Below, piece after piece: positions 44,158 to 53,179 of a DNA stretch of 64,000 nucleotides. The translations under genes and the position numbers were made by a program. Source of the stretch: Pectobacterium polaris. GTDB lineage: Bacteria; Pseudomonadota; Gammaproteobacteria; Enterobacterales; Enterobacteriaceae. Every line of letters starts with the position of its first letter. Position 1 is the stretch's first letter. The stretch covers positions 2,108,001 to 2,172,000 of the forward strand of contig NZ_CP017481.1 of assembly GCF_002307355.1 (NCBI RefSeq), given 5' to 3'. The notes beneath the pieces were generated by a model that was not told where the DNA came from, did not search any database, and worked only from the letters and a program-made list of their open reading frames with translations.

Positions 44158-45051
44158 ATGCAAACCCATAATATCAGCGAACCGGTCAAGGTTTCGCATA
44201 GTGCTGCTGTCACCCTTAAAAAACTCGGAAAGCTGCATGGCAAAAAACTGATTCTCACCCTGCTGTTAGTCGTGGCGGAGAATGTGACTTACCTTCTTTA
44301 TCCTCTAATGGCGGGCTTCGCCATTAACGCTATTTTGAATACTCAGCCCTGGCACGCGGTGCTGTATGCGTTGATGGTTTTCATTATGTGGGCGATTGGC
44401 GCGGCACGGCGCAGCGTGGATACCCGCACCTTTGCTCGTATTTATGCTGCACTGGCTGTCCCAGTGATTTTGGCGCAGAGAAAAGAAAACCATAACCACT
44501 CAACTATCGCGGCGCGCGTGGCGCTTTCACGCGAGTTCGTGGATTTTTTTGAAATCCACCTTCCGGTGCTGATCACGTCGCTGGCGTCGATCATCGGTGC
44601 GGCGGTGATGTTGCTGGTGATTGAGTTCTGGGCGGGCGTGGCCTGTATCGTCATTCTGCTGTTTTTTGCGTTGTTCCTGCCAAGCTACACCCGCAAGAAC
44701 GAGGTGTTGTTCGGTAAATTAAATAACCGTCTGGAAAAAGAGGTTGGCTTTGTCAGCAACGCGACGGCGGCTTCATTGACCAAGCATTACCATGTGCTGG
44801 CTGGGCTGCGCATTCGCCTGTCGGATCGTGAGGCGCTGGGCTATTTGTCCATCGGTGCCGCCGCTGCCGTCCTGTTTTCATTGACGATCCTGCATATGAC
44901 GCTTAATGGCGGAACCAATGCGGGGCATATCTATTCGGTGATGACCTATATGTGGATGTTTGCTATGAGTCTGGACGACGCGCCCGGCCTGTTAGAAAAA
45001 TATTCGCAGCTAAAAGATATCGGTAAGCGCGTGGATACGGGCGTGGTGTGA
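44158..45051 (+). CDS. ABC-transporter six-helix membrane domain protein without ATPase
   Basis: From ATG 44158 the protein has 297 residues; the longer frame from 44092 starts upstream of the promoter and is rejected. It has about six helices (for example ILTLLLVVAENVTYLLYPLM, AAAVLFSLTILHMTL) as in ABC exporter membrane domains, but no nucleotide-binding domain follows or lies beside it. Small regulated proteins of this kind are known in enterobacteria but their function is not. Control by the divergent TetR protein suggests an inducible response to a toxic small molecule. Confidence 0.75.
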   Translation: MQTHNISEPVKVSHSAAVTLKKLGKLHGKKLILTLLLVVAENVTYLLYPLMAGFAINAILNTQPWHAVLYALMVFIMWAIGAARRSVDTRTFARIYAALAVPVILAQRKENHNHSTIAARVALSREFVDFFEIHLPVLITSLASIIGAAVMLLVIEFWAGVACIVILLFFALFLPSYTRKNEVLFGKLNNRLEKEVGFVSNATAASLTKHYHVLAGLRIRLSDREALGYLSIGAAAAVLFSLTILHMTLNGGTNAGHIYSVMTYMWMFAMSLDDAPGLLEKYSQLKDIGKRVDTGVV

Positions 45052-45103
45052 GTGAATCGCGGGGGGCGATGAAGTAAGTAATACGCCAGTTTCCCGTTGA
45101 ATA

Positions 45104-45131
45104 AGAAACCCAGCGATGGCGCTGGGTTTCT
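45104..45131. terminator. Bidirectional terminator between the ABC-type gene and cueP
   Basis: AGAAACCCAGCG-atgg-CGCTGGGTTTCT is a perfect 12-bp stem between convergent genes, followed by TTATC on the plus strand and TTATTC on the minus strand. Confidence 0.85.
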
Positions 45132-45157
45132 TTATCTGTGTCCGCGACGGCGTTCTG

Positions 45158-45712
45158 CTATGCCTCTTTCAATGGCAGTGTCGTCATGCAGGTCTGACTG
45201 TCGTCATAGGTTGCAAACGGTGAACTTGCCACGCGCCCCTGATAGGTAACATTAATCGTTCCTTCAATATTGCGCGGTAACCATACGCCGACAAAGCCGT
45301 TCTGGTGGCTACTCAGTGTTTTTTGCACGATAACATTGCCGGCTTTATCCGTGATTTTTACGTCAAACGCCGTATTAGCGAGCTCACCCTGACACCCGGA
45401 TAAACTGTGGTTAAAGCAGGGATGGGTTTGCTGAATATAAGGGGCGAATGAGAGATAGAATTTATTGCCCAGCGGATAGCTATACTGCTGCTGCCCATCG
45501 GATAATTTCAGCTCTTTGCTGGTAATCGACGCGCTGTAGGGCAACGGTCTTGCCTGCGGCGATTGATCGATCGTATCGACGATCTGCTCGACGCTTTTCC
45601 CCGCCAGCCCTTGTTTAGCCAGAAACGCGTTGGCGTCCGTCGCCGCAGCGAAGCCTGGCCCGCTCAGTGTCAGAGCAAATAGCGCCGACATCATCTTTAG
45701 CTTCATCATCAT
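45158..45712 (-). CDS. cueP: Periplasmic copper-binding protein CueP
   Basis: The 184-residue protein has a signal peptide ending GPGFAAA and the three CueP cysteines in HPCFNHSLSGCQGEL and TCMTTLPL, which bind copper. In Salmonella CueP holds copper in the periplasm and passes it to SodCII. GAGGGG precedes three successive ATGs, and the second or third has better spacing than the first. A CueR/GolS-type promoter lies upstream, so it should be induced by copper. E. coli K-12 lacks this gene. Confidence 0.92.
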   Translation of the reverse strand: MMMKLKMMSALFALTLSGPGFAAATDANAFLAKQGLAGKSVEQIVDTIDQSPQARPLPYSASITSKELKLSDGQQQYSYPLGNKFYLSFAPYIQQTHPCFNHSLSGCQGELANTAFDVKITDKAGNVIVQKTLSSHQNGFVGVWLPRNIEGTINVTYQGRVASSPFATYDDSQTCMTTLPLKEA

Positions 45713-45754
45713 TTCCCCTCAATTAAAGTCATTAGCTTGGAATCACGACTTATG

Positions 45755-45785
45755 ACGTTACACCTTCCCCCTACGGGAAGGTCAA
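45755..45785 (-). promoter_or_regulatory. CueR-type copper-responsive promoter of cueP
   Basis: On the minus strand TTGACC (-35) and TAACGT (-10) have a 19-bp spacer, the over-long spacing that MerR-family activators need. The spacer holds the dyad ACCTTCC-N7-GGAAGGT, the same as the CueR operator of E. coli copA. Confidence 0.85.
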
Positions 45786-45909
45786 AAGGTGGGGTGTATA
45801 GAAAGGTAAAATAATGTATTTACTGATTTTTTATTGATTTTGGTCAATTTTAAATCAGGGTGAATGGCGGTGATATCAGCGCCATTATTGATGTGGGTTG
45901 GGTTATGTT

Positions 45910-46512
45910 TTATAGGCGCTGTGCGCGACACCTTTGCACCATCGCGACAATCACGTGGAATAGTTCATCTTTAGCCTGCTGTTCCGTAATAATCCCTTTA
46001 ACGGCGGCATAAGATAATCCTTCGGCGGAACCGAGCATCGCGCGCAGTGCGGCGTCATGAAGAGGCTTGTCCGCGCAGAATGGGGCAAAGAGATCGCGGC
46101 ATTTTTCCGTGAAGGTGGCATCGTACTCCTGCCTGATTTGTTCAAGCTCTGGGGTTCCGGTAAGCGCCGCCATGACGTTGGGCATTTCACGGCCCTGAAG
46201 CAGTACGCAATCAATGTACGAAGTAGCAATCACCGCAGCCAGCTTATCGAGTACGGGCTCAGTTTTACGGATAATGTCATCCATAATCGCTGTCTGGCGA
46301 GCATCATATTCCTTATAAAGTGCAGCTAACAGCCCCGAACGGTTAGTAAAGTGATCATAAACCACCGGTTTCGTTACACCAGCCCGTTCCGCCAGATGTC
46401 CGAGCGTCAGCGCTTCCGTACCTTCTTCCCGAATAATCTGCCAGGCGGCTTTGATCAGCTGTATATGGCGATCTTCTCTTGATAAACGCTGTCGTGCCTG
46501 TGGCTTGGACAT
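45910..46512 (-). CDS. TetR-family repressor
   Basis: From ATG 46512 the protein has 200 residues; a TTG at 46548 would add twelve. The DNA-binding segment reads IIREEGTEALTLGHLAERAG, then VTKPVVYDHFTNRSGLLAAL. It is divergent from a flavodoxin-fold oxidoreductase gene, and an imperfect palindrome lies in the gap, so it probably represses that gene. Confidence 0.86.
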   Translation of the reverse strand: MSKPQARQRLSREDRHIQLIKAAWQIIREEGTEALTLGHLAERAGVTKPVVYDHFTNRSGLLAALYKEYDARQTAIMDDIIRKTEPVLDKLAAVIATSYIDCVLLQGREMPNVMAALTGTPELEQIRQEYDATFTEKCRDLFAPFCADKPLHDAALRAMLGSAEGLSYAAVKGIITEQQAKDELFHVIVAMVQRCRAQRL

Positions 46513-46550
46513 TGGCGATATTATCCTGTTGACATTCTTATGTACCAAAA

Positions 46551-46573
46551 GTAACTTACTAATGGTAGGTTAC
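46551..46573. promoter_or_regulatory. Candidate TetR operator
   Basis: GTAACTTAC and GTAGGTTAC pair with one mismatch around five bases, between the divergent tetR and oxidoreductase genes. The AGTAACTTACTAATGGTAGG stretch is like operators of AcrR/TetR relatives. Confidence 0.6.
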
Positions 46574-46629
46574 TGTTAGTATATAAGACTATATCTGACG
46601 CTGTTTTATAGCAATAGGGAGTACCCGGA

Positions 46630-47217
46630 ATGCATGCATTACTTGTCGTTTCTCATCCTGTTCATACCTCACTAACGCACAGTGTCGCTACCGCAATTGC
46701 GGAAGGGATCGCTGGGGCAAACCCAGAAAATACGTTTGAAATCGCAGATCTTACAGAGGAAGGCTTTAACCCGGTGTTTTCTGTGCCAGATATCGCTGCT
46801 TTCCAGTGTACAGGCGCAATACCGCCTGACGTCATTGCTGAGCAATCGCGTATTGATAACGCAGATGCGCTGGTGCTGGTGTTCCCGATTTACTGGTGGT
46901 CCATGCCGGGGTTATTGAAAGGGTGGATCGATCGCGTGTTTTCAAACGGCTGGGCCTATGAAGAAACCGCCGATGGAAATGTGATAAAGAAACTGGGGCA
47001 TTTACCGGTACACCTTGTGGCGCTGGGTGCAGTCAACCAGAGAACATTTGAAAAGCATGGCTATGCGGACGCCTTTCATGCCCAGATCGCACACGGGATT
47101 TTTGACTACTGTGGTGCGCCAGTATTGACGTCTGAAATACTGCTGATGCCGGAAATGGGAACGCCAGAGGCGTATATCGACGCCGCGCGCAATATTGGTG
47201 GGCGCGTTTTCCGCTAA
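46630..47217 (+). CDS. NAD(P)H-dependent flavodoxin-fold oxidoreductase (quinone reductase type)
   Basis: The 195 residues fit the Flavodoxin_2 family (MdaB, KefF, NQO-like). SHPVHTSLTHSVATAIAEGI is the phosphate-binding start, and LVFPIYWWSMPGLLKGWIDR with VFSNGWAYE is the family signature at the FMN site. It probably reduces quinones or other electrophiles by two electrons, a detoxifying role consistent with control by the divergent TetR protein. Confidence 0.87.
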   Translation: MHALLVVSHPVHTSLTHSVATAIAEGIAGANPENTFEIADLTEEGFNPVFSVPDIAAFQCTGAIPPDVIAEQSRIDNADALVLVFPIYWWSMPGLLKGWIDRVFSNGWAYEETADGNVIKKLGHLPVHLVALGAVNQRTFEKHGYADAFHAQIAHGIFDYCGAPVLTSEILLMPEMGTPEAYIDAARNIGGRVFR

Positions 47218-47450
47218 TCATTATTTTAAGCCATAGATAACCAATCCTATTTTTAAAATAATAGCGTCTTTAAATTATGACGTTTTAATCCCTTATTTCT
47301 TCTGGCCGGATGGTAGATGGCTGATTACCGTTCGGCCAAACGGATGATATGTTTTTAGCCTCATTTCAGCATACTTTGCGTATCGGCATAAATGATGTGC
47401 TAAATCGTAAACTCATCCTCGCTATGAAATTAGATAATAAAGGGAAATAT

Positions 47451-48488
47451 ATGAATTCCGCTGAGCATATTAGAAGTATTTCAGAAATCATGATGATGCC
47501 TTTGGCCGCAAAAGCATTATGCGTCGCAGCGGAAATAGGGATAGCCGATAAAATAGGGGAGCAGGGGATAACCATTGCTGAATTGGCAAAGGAATGTCAG
47601 GCGAGTGAAAAGAATATTTTTGATATTATCAAGGTGCTTGAGGTCTTTGGCTTTTTTGATGTGAAAGATGAAAGTATTATTAAAAATAACGCACGTTCTG
47701 CGCTGCTGATGTCGGATAACATCAGCTCAATGAAGCATTTCTGTATGCTGTTCGGCAATGAATACTATCAGGGGTTTGATGGGCTATTGCATACGAGCCG
47801 TACAGGGGAGTCGGGGTTTAAGCAGGTCTTTGGGCTGACATTATATGAGCATCTGGCGCACTCCTCATCACGAGCAGAAATTTACGATCTTGCCATGCGA
47901 GATTTATCTCGCCCGGTTGGATATGTGCTGGCTAAAGAATATGCGTCTCTTTTTAAAACGGTCGGCAGCGTTGTTGATATTGGCGGCGGTAGTGGCGTTA
48001 TTCTGACTGAGCTTATAAAGCAGTATCATCACCTAACCGGCTGTCTTTTCGATATGACTGGTGTCTGTAACCGAAGCGAAAAGAGTATTGCACAGCACTA
48101 TCCTGAATTGAAAGAAAGAATGGCCTTCACTCCCGGCAGTTTCTTTGAGGCGATTCCTTCTGGCTATGATGTCTATCTGCTTAAAAACATATTACATAAC
48201 TGGAACGACGAATTCTGCCTGAAAATATTAGAAGCCATCGCGCAATCAATTGGGCATTCGACGCTATTAATCATCGAACCTTTGCTGGAGCATGAAGAAA
48301 CCTCACCAAGGTTATTGATGAATGCGCTTTTTCAATCCGTCATCTGCCAGGATGGCACGCGATACAGAACGTTGAAAGATATGGAAGATATTCTGACGTT
48401 AAGTGGATTAACCGTCGTTGGTACAAAGAAAATAACCACTGGTCATACGGTCATTGAGATTAAATTAAGCGCGGCGGCACGGAGTTGA
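47451..48488 (+). CDS. SAM-dependent O-methyltransferase (family 2 type)
   Basis: Start 47451 has AAAGGG 6 nt before it; an earlier in-frame ATG at 47349 adds 34 residues without a match. The 345-residue protein has an N-terminal winged-helix dimerisation domain (about 1-95) and the SAM-binding motif VVDIGGGSGVI, then LKNILHNWNDE with the catalytic-region His. The layout is that of small-molecule O-methyltransferases such as acetylserotonin or caffeate O-methyltransferase and antibiotic tailoring enzymes. It stands alone, so the substrate cannot be guessed; a plant phenolic is possible. Confidence 0.8.
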   Translation: MNSAEHIRSISEIMMMPLAAKALCVAAEIGIADKIGEQGITIAELAKECQASEKNIFDIIKVLEVFGFFDVKDESIIKNNARSALLMSDNISSMKHFCMLFGNEYYQGFDGLLHTSRTGESGFKQVFGLTLYEHLAHSSSRAEIYDLAMRDLSRPVGYVLAKEYASLFKTVGSVVDIGGGSGVILTELIKQYHHLTGCLFDMTGVCNRSEKSIAQHYPELKERMAFTPGSFFEAIPSGYDVYLLKNILHNWNDEFCLKILEAIAQSIGHSTLLIIEPLLEHEETSPRLLMNALFQSVICQDGTRYRTLKDMEDILTLSGLTVVGTKKITTGHTVIEIKLSAAARS

Positions 48489-49115
48489 ATACCGTGGGTG
48501 CTCTGTTTTTCTACGTTTTACCTCATGCTGACCTAGTGACTACTGTTATTAAAATCATGTTATTAAAAACAGTATTGACACTGTTTTTAAAATCCGTAGA
48601 TTGGTTACCAACAGCAGTGAAGTTTCAGCCTGCTGTGATGTTAAAGACAGTGAATATGTTCTTTAACACGTATTTTGCGATACAGGTCACGAAGTATTGT
48701 TGTATGGGTAATCGATGTTGAGAAATATTCATAATCCTCACTCGATGATGCTTTAAGGCCACGTAGTCAGTACCGACAATCGCAAAAAGGGGACGAAAGC
48801 GCGATGATGTAAGGCCATGATTTTGTTTTTATTAGTTGCGATTACGTGTTGGTTTAGTGATGTGAAAAATATCGCAACATGAGTAAGGCCACGCATCAAA
48901 GAGTCTATATCGCGATGGGGGATGTACTTGTTAGCCTGCCATATCTTTGAATGGTGATAAGGTTGGCAGAGTGTTTAAATCAGTAAATATAGGGAGGTTT
49001 AGCTCATTTTAGTGCCCAATATTATCTGTTATAAACGTGTACATTTGAAGCAGTACCGATAGTAGTAAGATGTTATTAAGTCAATGAATGTTAAATCTTA
49101 AATCTGCAGTACCTT
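48489..49115. other. Gene-poor region of about 630 bp
   Basis: There is no convincing gene. A 78-codon frame overlapping the methyltransferase end has no family features. The phrase TAAGGCCA recurs three times (near 48752, 48810 and 48871), with GC content changing along the stretch; this could be the remains of a lost gene or element. No insertion-sequence ends were recognised. Confidence 0.45.
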
Positions 49116-49146
49116 AAAAGCCCTGGCTAATAGAGTCAGGGCTTTT
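49116..49146 (-). terminator. Terminator of the esterase gene
   Basis: AAAAGCCCTG and CAGGGCTTTT pair around an 11-nt loop; A- and T-rich arms make it usable in both directions. It is about 30 bp past the esterase stop codon. Confidence 0.85.
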
Positions 49147-49176
49147 ATCATTTAGGACCGTTGCTATATAAAGCTG

Positions 49177-50196
49177 TTATTTCAGGTGTTTTTGCAACTC
49201 TGCGCCTGCCTGCTCCAGTGCGGTGATGACTGTCGGCTCCTCGCTCAGCGGATTCAGCAGACCATAGTCATGAATCATGCCGTTATAGCGAGTCACGGTC
49301 ACGGGTACACCAGCTGCATCCAGCTTACGTCCGAACGCTTCGCCTTCATCGCGCAGTACGTCCAGCTCTGCCGTCTGAATCAATGTCTGCGGGAAGCCCT
49401 TCAACTGTTCCGTACTGGCACGCAGTGGGGAGGCAAGAATGTTATTACGGTCTGCTGCGTGGGTCGTGTAGTTATCCCAGAACCACTTCATCATATTTTT
49501 CGTCAGGAAATAGCCCTTTTCATACTGGTTGTAGGACGCGTTATCGAAGTTCGCATCCGTTACAGGCCACAGCATGACGTTATAACGAATTTTCGGCCCG
49601 CCGAACTGTTTAGCTTGTAGGGCAACAGAAGCGACCATATTGCCGCCGACGCTGTTGCCGACCAACGCCAGACGACTACCGTCCACACCAATTTCCTGAC
49701 CGTGCTCGGCCACCCACTGCGTCGCCTCATAAGCCTGATTGATGGCTACAGGGAAGCGTGCTTCAGGGGACGGAGTGTAATCCACGTACACCGCTGCGGC
49801 ACCAGACGCCCTGACCAGATCGCGGATTAAACGTTCGTGGGTTGGGAAATCACCGAGCACCCAGCCGCCGCCATGGAAAAACATGAACACCGGCAGCGTA
49901 CCGGATACATTTTCCGGCTTCACGATTTTCAGCTTAATAGCCTGACCGTTCACCTGGATGGTTTTTTCAGACACCTGTGCGGCTGGCAGTTTCACGCCCT
50001 GTTGCGCGCCGATCAGAACCTGACGCGCTTCCTGTGGAGTCATCTGTTCTATCGGTTTGCCCTTACCGGAATTCAGAACATCAAGAAATGCCTGTACGCC
50101 AGCGGTCGGCGCAGGGGTGTTGATCGGCTGCGCAGAAGCGACGGATGTCATAGAAGCGAATACAGCAGACGTCAGGATGGTGGAGATGGTTTTCAT
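49177..50196 (-). CDS. Secreted HSL-family alpha/beta-hydrolase (esterase/lipase)
   Basis: The 339-residue protein has a signal peptide ending SVASAQP. The hormone-sensitive-lipase family motifs are present: oxyanion HGGGWVLGD, nucleophile elbow GNSVGGN, acid in TAELDVLRDEGE and histidine in MIHDYGLL. All catalytic residues are intact, so an active carboxyl-esterase is expected in the periplasm or outside the cell. It is divergent from an OhrR-like MarR regulator and likely controlled by it, an unusual pairing. Confidence 0.87.
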   Translation of the reverse strand: MKTISTILTSAVFASMTSVASAQPINTPAPTAGVQAFLDVLNSGKGKPIEQMTPQEARQVLIGAQQGVKLPAAQVSEKTIQVNGQAIKLKIVKPENVSGTLPVFMFFHGGGWVLGDFPTHERLIRDLVRASGAAAVYVDYTPSPEARFPVAINQAYEATQWVAEHGQEIGVDGSRLALVGNSVGGNMVASVALQAKQFGGPKIRYNVMLWPVTDANFDNASYNQYEKGYFLTKNMMKWFWDNYTTHAADRNNILASPLRASTEQLKGFPQTLIQTAELDVLRDEGEAFGRKLDAAGVPVTVTRYNGMIHDYGLLNPLSEEPTVITALEQAGAELQKHLK

Positions 50197-50281
50197 GATA
50201 TTGGCCTTTTTTAAAATCGTGCGGTTGATAGGTTCACAAAAGTGATTTTTTATTTAATGCGATTTAATCGTTAGATATATG

Positions 50282-50293
50282 CTTGCGTACAAG
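50282..50293. promoter_or_regulatory. Candidate MarR/OhrR operator
   Basis: CTTG-CGTA-CAAG is a short palindrome about 60 bp before the marR start and 85 bp from the divergent esterase start. MarR-family sites are of this kind but usually longer. Confidence 0.4.
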
Positions 50294-50354
50294 TTACTTT
50301 TGGTCAAACATTATTTATACTTTTTTTAAGCTTGTGAGTAACGGAGTATTTAAA

Positions 50355-50777
50355 ATGAAAGAAAACAGTACCTTGGGTGAATTATTGTGCTTCTCTCTGT
50401 ATTCGGTCGCCAATGCACTGATTCGTCAGTATCGGCCGCTGCTGAAAGAATTCGATCTGACTTACCCGCAGTTTGTCGTCCTTCTGTCCCTGTACGATCA
50501 GGACAACATCCTGCTCAAAGAACTGAGTGAGAAAACGCTGTTTGATTCCGGCACGCTGACGCCGCTTGTCCAGAAACTGGAAGCCAAGGAATTTTTAAAC
50601 CGGGTTGCGGTTGCGGGTGATGAACGCATGAAAAAAGTGGTGCTGACTGACAAGGCGCTTGCGTTGAAAGAACGGATCGTCGACCTGCCAAATCAGATGC
50701 GTTGCTCTATGCGTATGAAGGATGAGGATCTGAATATGCTGCGACAGCTTTCTAAAAATCTGCTGGAAGACTTATAG
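50355..50777 (+). CDS. MarR-family regulator, OhrR-like
   Basis: From ATG 50355 (GGAG upstream) the protein has 140 residues. LCFSLYSVANALIRQYRPLL, then LTYPQFVVLLSLYDQD and FDSGTLTPLVQKLEAK, are OhrR signatures. The N-terminal Cys in LCFSLYS is the redox-sensing residue of OhrR, which reacts with organic hydroperoxides. No ohr peroxidase gene is next to it; the divergent gene encodes a secreted esterase instead. A role in sensing lipid peroxides or another electrophile is possible. Confidence 0.85.
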   Translation: MKENSTLGELLCFSLYSVANALIRQYRPLLKEFDLTYPQFVVLLSLYDQDNILLKELSEKTLFDSGTLTPLVQKLEAKEFLNRVAVAGDERMKKVVLTDKALALKERIVDLPNQMRCSMRMKDEDLNMLRQLSKNLLEDL

Positions 50778-50873
50778 CCGGGTGGGGGAAAAACTCGATT
50801 TCCTATCGAGGATTCTCGAATCATCGGGGCGATCTGGCGATGCGAACGGATCAAACAGGATGGTAAGTGACAG

Positions 50874-50901
50874 ATGCCACACCTACTCTCAGGTGTGGCA
50901 T
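50874..50901. terminator. Convergent hairpin between the MarR and MFS genes
   Basis: ATGCCACACCT-actctc-AGGTGTGGCAT is a perfect 11-bp stem between two converging genes. It has no T-run, but its place points to transcript-end formation. Confidence 0.6.
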
Positions 50902-50907
50902 AGCGTG

Positions 50908-52095
50908 TTATTGTGCGCGAACTCGCACGCCCGCAAAAACAATCACCATTGCCGATACCAGCAATAATCCGCTGCCAGCAAACACACCGCTGGCTCCGTT
51001 GAGGTCAAATATTACCCCGCCACCCGCTGCGCCAGCCCCGATCGCAAATTGGATCGATGCTACCAGTAAACCGCCCGCGCTTTCGGCTTCGTCCGGTACG
51101 GTTGTCGCAAGCCAGGTTGACCAGCCCACTGGAACCAGACCAAACGCAAATCCCCACATCGCCACCAGCAGACCATCCAGTATTGCCAGATGTCCAAAGG
51201 CCGCCATGGTCAGTGCCAGAACACCCATCACAAAGGGAACCAGCGCCAGCGTCAGGCGCAAATTTCGCGCCAGTAGATAACCGGCAATCGAAGTACCGAC
51301 AAAATTGGCGAGGCCAAAGCCGAGTAAAATCAGGGAAATATTCTCGACGCTTGCCTGCCCGACGGTTTCCAGGAACGGGCGCAGGTAGGTAAAGAAGGCG
51401 AAATGTCCGCTGAAGATCAGCACCGTTGCCAGCAATCCGCCGATCATGCCCGGACGGCGCAGCACGCGAAGTAGTGTTCCCAGGCTACCGCTGCTTTCCG
51501 GCTTCATCGATGGCAACACCCACAACTGCCAAAACAGCGCCACAACGCTCGGCAGAATGCAGAGGATAAAGACGTTTCGCCAGCCAATCAAACTCCCCAG
51601 ATAGCTGCCAAGCGGCGCGGCAACAACGGTGGCAATCGACACGCTGGAGAAGATCACCGCTAGCGCTTTGGGCACTTTATCCTTGGGCACAAGGCGCATC
51701 GCCGTGGCGGTGGACATGGCCCAGAATCCACCAATGGCAACGCCTAGCAGTAAACGTCCGAATAGCAACACATGCAGATTGGGGGCAAACGCCACCAGCA
51801 GGCTGGAGATGATTTGCAGCACCGAGAAAAACATCAACACCCAACGGCGGTCGATGCTTTTAGTGGCCGATGTGATGAGCAAGCCGGTCACCAGCGCGAC
51901 CAGCGCCGTTGCGGTCACCGCCTGGCCTGCCATTCCCTCTGTGACGCCTAAACTTGTCGCCATCGGCGTTAATAAACTGGCTGGTAGAAACTCAGCCGTA
52001 ATCAGGCCAAATACCCCCAGTCCTAGTGAGTAAACGGCTCGCCAGGCGGGTTTTGCGGGCGCGATGGCCTCACTTGCCGCTATACATGAATTCAT
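50908..52095 (-). CDS. MFS transporter, DHA1 drug/sugar efflux type
   Basis: From ATG 52095 (GAGAG upstream) the protein has 395 residues and 12 helices. SLGLGVFGLITAEFLPASLL is typical of the AraJ/YdhP/PmrA-like exporters; SATKSIDRRWVLM is motif A and GSYLGSLIGWRNVF the motif C region. It is divergent from an AraC regulator, 115 bp apart, which likely controls it. The substrate is unknown. Confidence 0.85.
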   Translation of the reverse strand: MNSCIAASEAIAPAKPAWRAVYSLGLGVFGLITAEFLPASLLTPMATSLGVTEGMAGQAVTATALVALVTGLLITSATKSIDRRWVLMFFSVLQIISSLLVAFAPNLHVLLFGRLLLGVAIGGFWAMSTATAMRLVPKDKVPKALAVIFSSVSIATVVAAPLGSYLGSLIGWRNVFILCILPSVVALFWQLWVLPSMKPESSGSLGTLLRVLRRPGMIGGLLATVLIFSGHFAFFTYLRPFLETVGQASVENISLILLGFGLANFVGTSIAGYLLARNLRLTLALVPFVMGVLALTMAAFGHLAILDGLLVAMWGFAFGLVPVGWSTWLATTVPDEAESAGGLLVASIQFAIGAGAAGGGVIFDLNGASGVFAGSGLLLVSAMVIVFAGVRVRAQ

Positions 52096-52210
52096 CTGTT
52101 GCTCTCTCGTTAGAAAAATGTGACAACCATCACGAAGCATAGAGCGTTCCACACGGACGATCTATGACATATAATCTTCACTTATTGATTATTCGTCCGG
52201 AGTTGCCGTC

Positions 52211-53167
52211 ATGACCGTTCAGTCACCCGATTTGATCAGCGAGCTTCTGCGTGGGATGCGTCTTTCCGGGGTGACATATCGCCGAATTGAAACCCATGCC
52301 CCCTTTGGTGTGGCGTTTCACTACGAGCCTGGCAGAGCGCAGTTTCATTTTGTCAGCCAGGGTACAGCGCTGCTGCGCATGGAGAGTGGCGCGACGTTTG
52401 TGCTCAAAAGCGGGGACGCACTGTTTATCCCCAACGGGAATTCGCATGCGTTGCTCTCTGATGAAAAGGCTGACGTCACGCCGGTGTCAGCATTTCCAAG
52501 CGAAGCGATTTGCAATTCGGTCTGTGCTATCGGCTGTGAACCGTGCCCCGATACCGAAAACACGGTGATCTTCAGCGGATGCATGGATTTTGAGCTGGGT
52601 GGAATGCAGCCGCTGATCAAAGCGATGCCGGAAGTCATGATGGTGAGCCGCCTGATGTCGACCTGGCCGGAAATCCATCCAATTCTTGCGGCCATGGAAC
52701 GTGAGTCGATGACACGTCAGGTAGGATTTGCCGGCATTCTGGCGCGACTGGCCGATGTGGTCGCGGCGCTCATCGTGCGCGGATGGGTTGAAGCAGGCTG
52801 CGGTAAAGCGACGGGCTGGGTACAGGTACTGCGCGACCCGCGGCTGAGTCGGGCGATTTACGCGATGCATCAGCAGCCGGGCGTAAACTGGAGCGTCGCG
52901 GAATTGGCAAAAGAGGCGGGCACCTCCCGTTCCGTGTTTGCCGAGCGTTTTCTCTCTGCAACTGGCACCACACCTGCGAAATACCTCAGCGAGTTGCGCA
53001 TGCGTCTGGCTGTCCAGTACATCCGGCATGAGCATCAGGCGATTGAAACGGTAGCGCTACGTCTGGGTTACGGATCGCTGGCAGCGTTCAGCCGGGCATT
53101 TAAACGCATCGTGGGCCATGCACCGGGAGCGCTGCGGGAAATCGGCCAGGTTTCTGAGGAAGTTTGA
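52211..53167 (+). CDS. AraC-family regulator with N-terminal cupin domain
   Basis: The 318-residue protein has an AraC_binding/cupin_6 sensor domain (about 10-190; FHFVSQGTALLRMESGATFV and SGDALFIPNGNSHAL) and two C-terminal helix-turn-helix motifs (WSVAELAKEAGTSRSVFAER and ALRLGYGSLAAFSRAFKRI). This type generally turns on a divergent transporter or oxidoreductase gene, here the MFS exporter, in answer to a small molecule. Confidence 0.88.
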   Translation: MTVQSPDLISELLRGMRLSGVTYRRIETHAPFGVAFHYEPGRAQFHFVSQGTALLRMESGATFVLKSGDALFIPNGNSHALLSDEKADVTPVSAFPSEAICNSVCAIGCEPCPDTENTVIFSGCMDFELGGMQPLIKAMPEVMMVSRLMSTWPEIHPILAAMERESMTRQVGFAGILARLADVVAALIVRGWVEAGCGKATGWVQVLRDPRLSRAIYAMHQQPGVNWSVAELAKEAGTSRSVFAERFLSATGTTPAKYLSELRMRLAVQYIRHEHQAIETVALRLGYGSLAAFSRAFKRIVGHAPGALREIGQVSEEV

Positions 53168-53179
53168 TGGGTAACAGAC

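Noticed and set aside
48485..48721. 78-codon frame just after the methyltransferase
   Set aside because: It overlaps the methyltransferase end, has no Shine-Dalgarno and no recognisable protein features.
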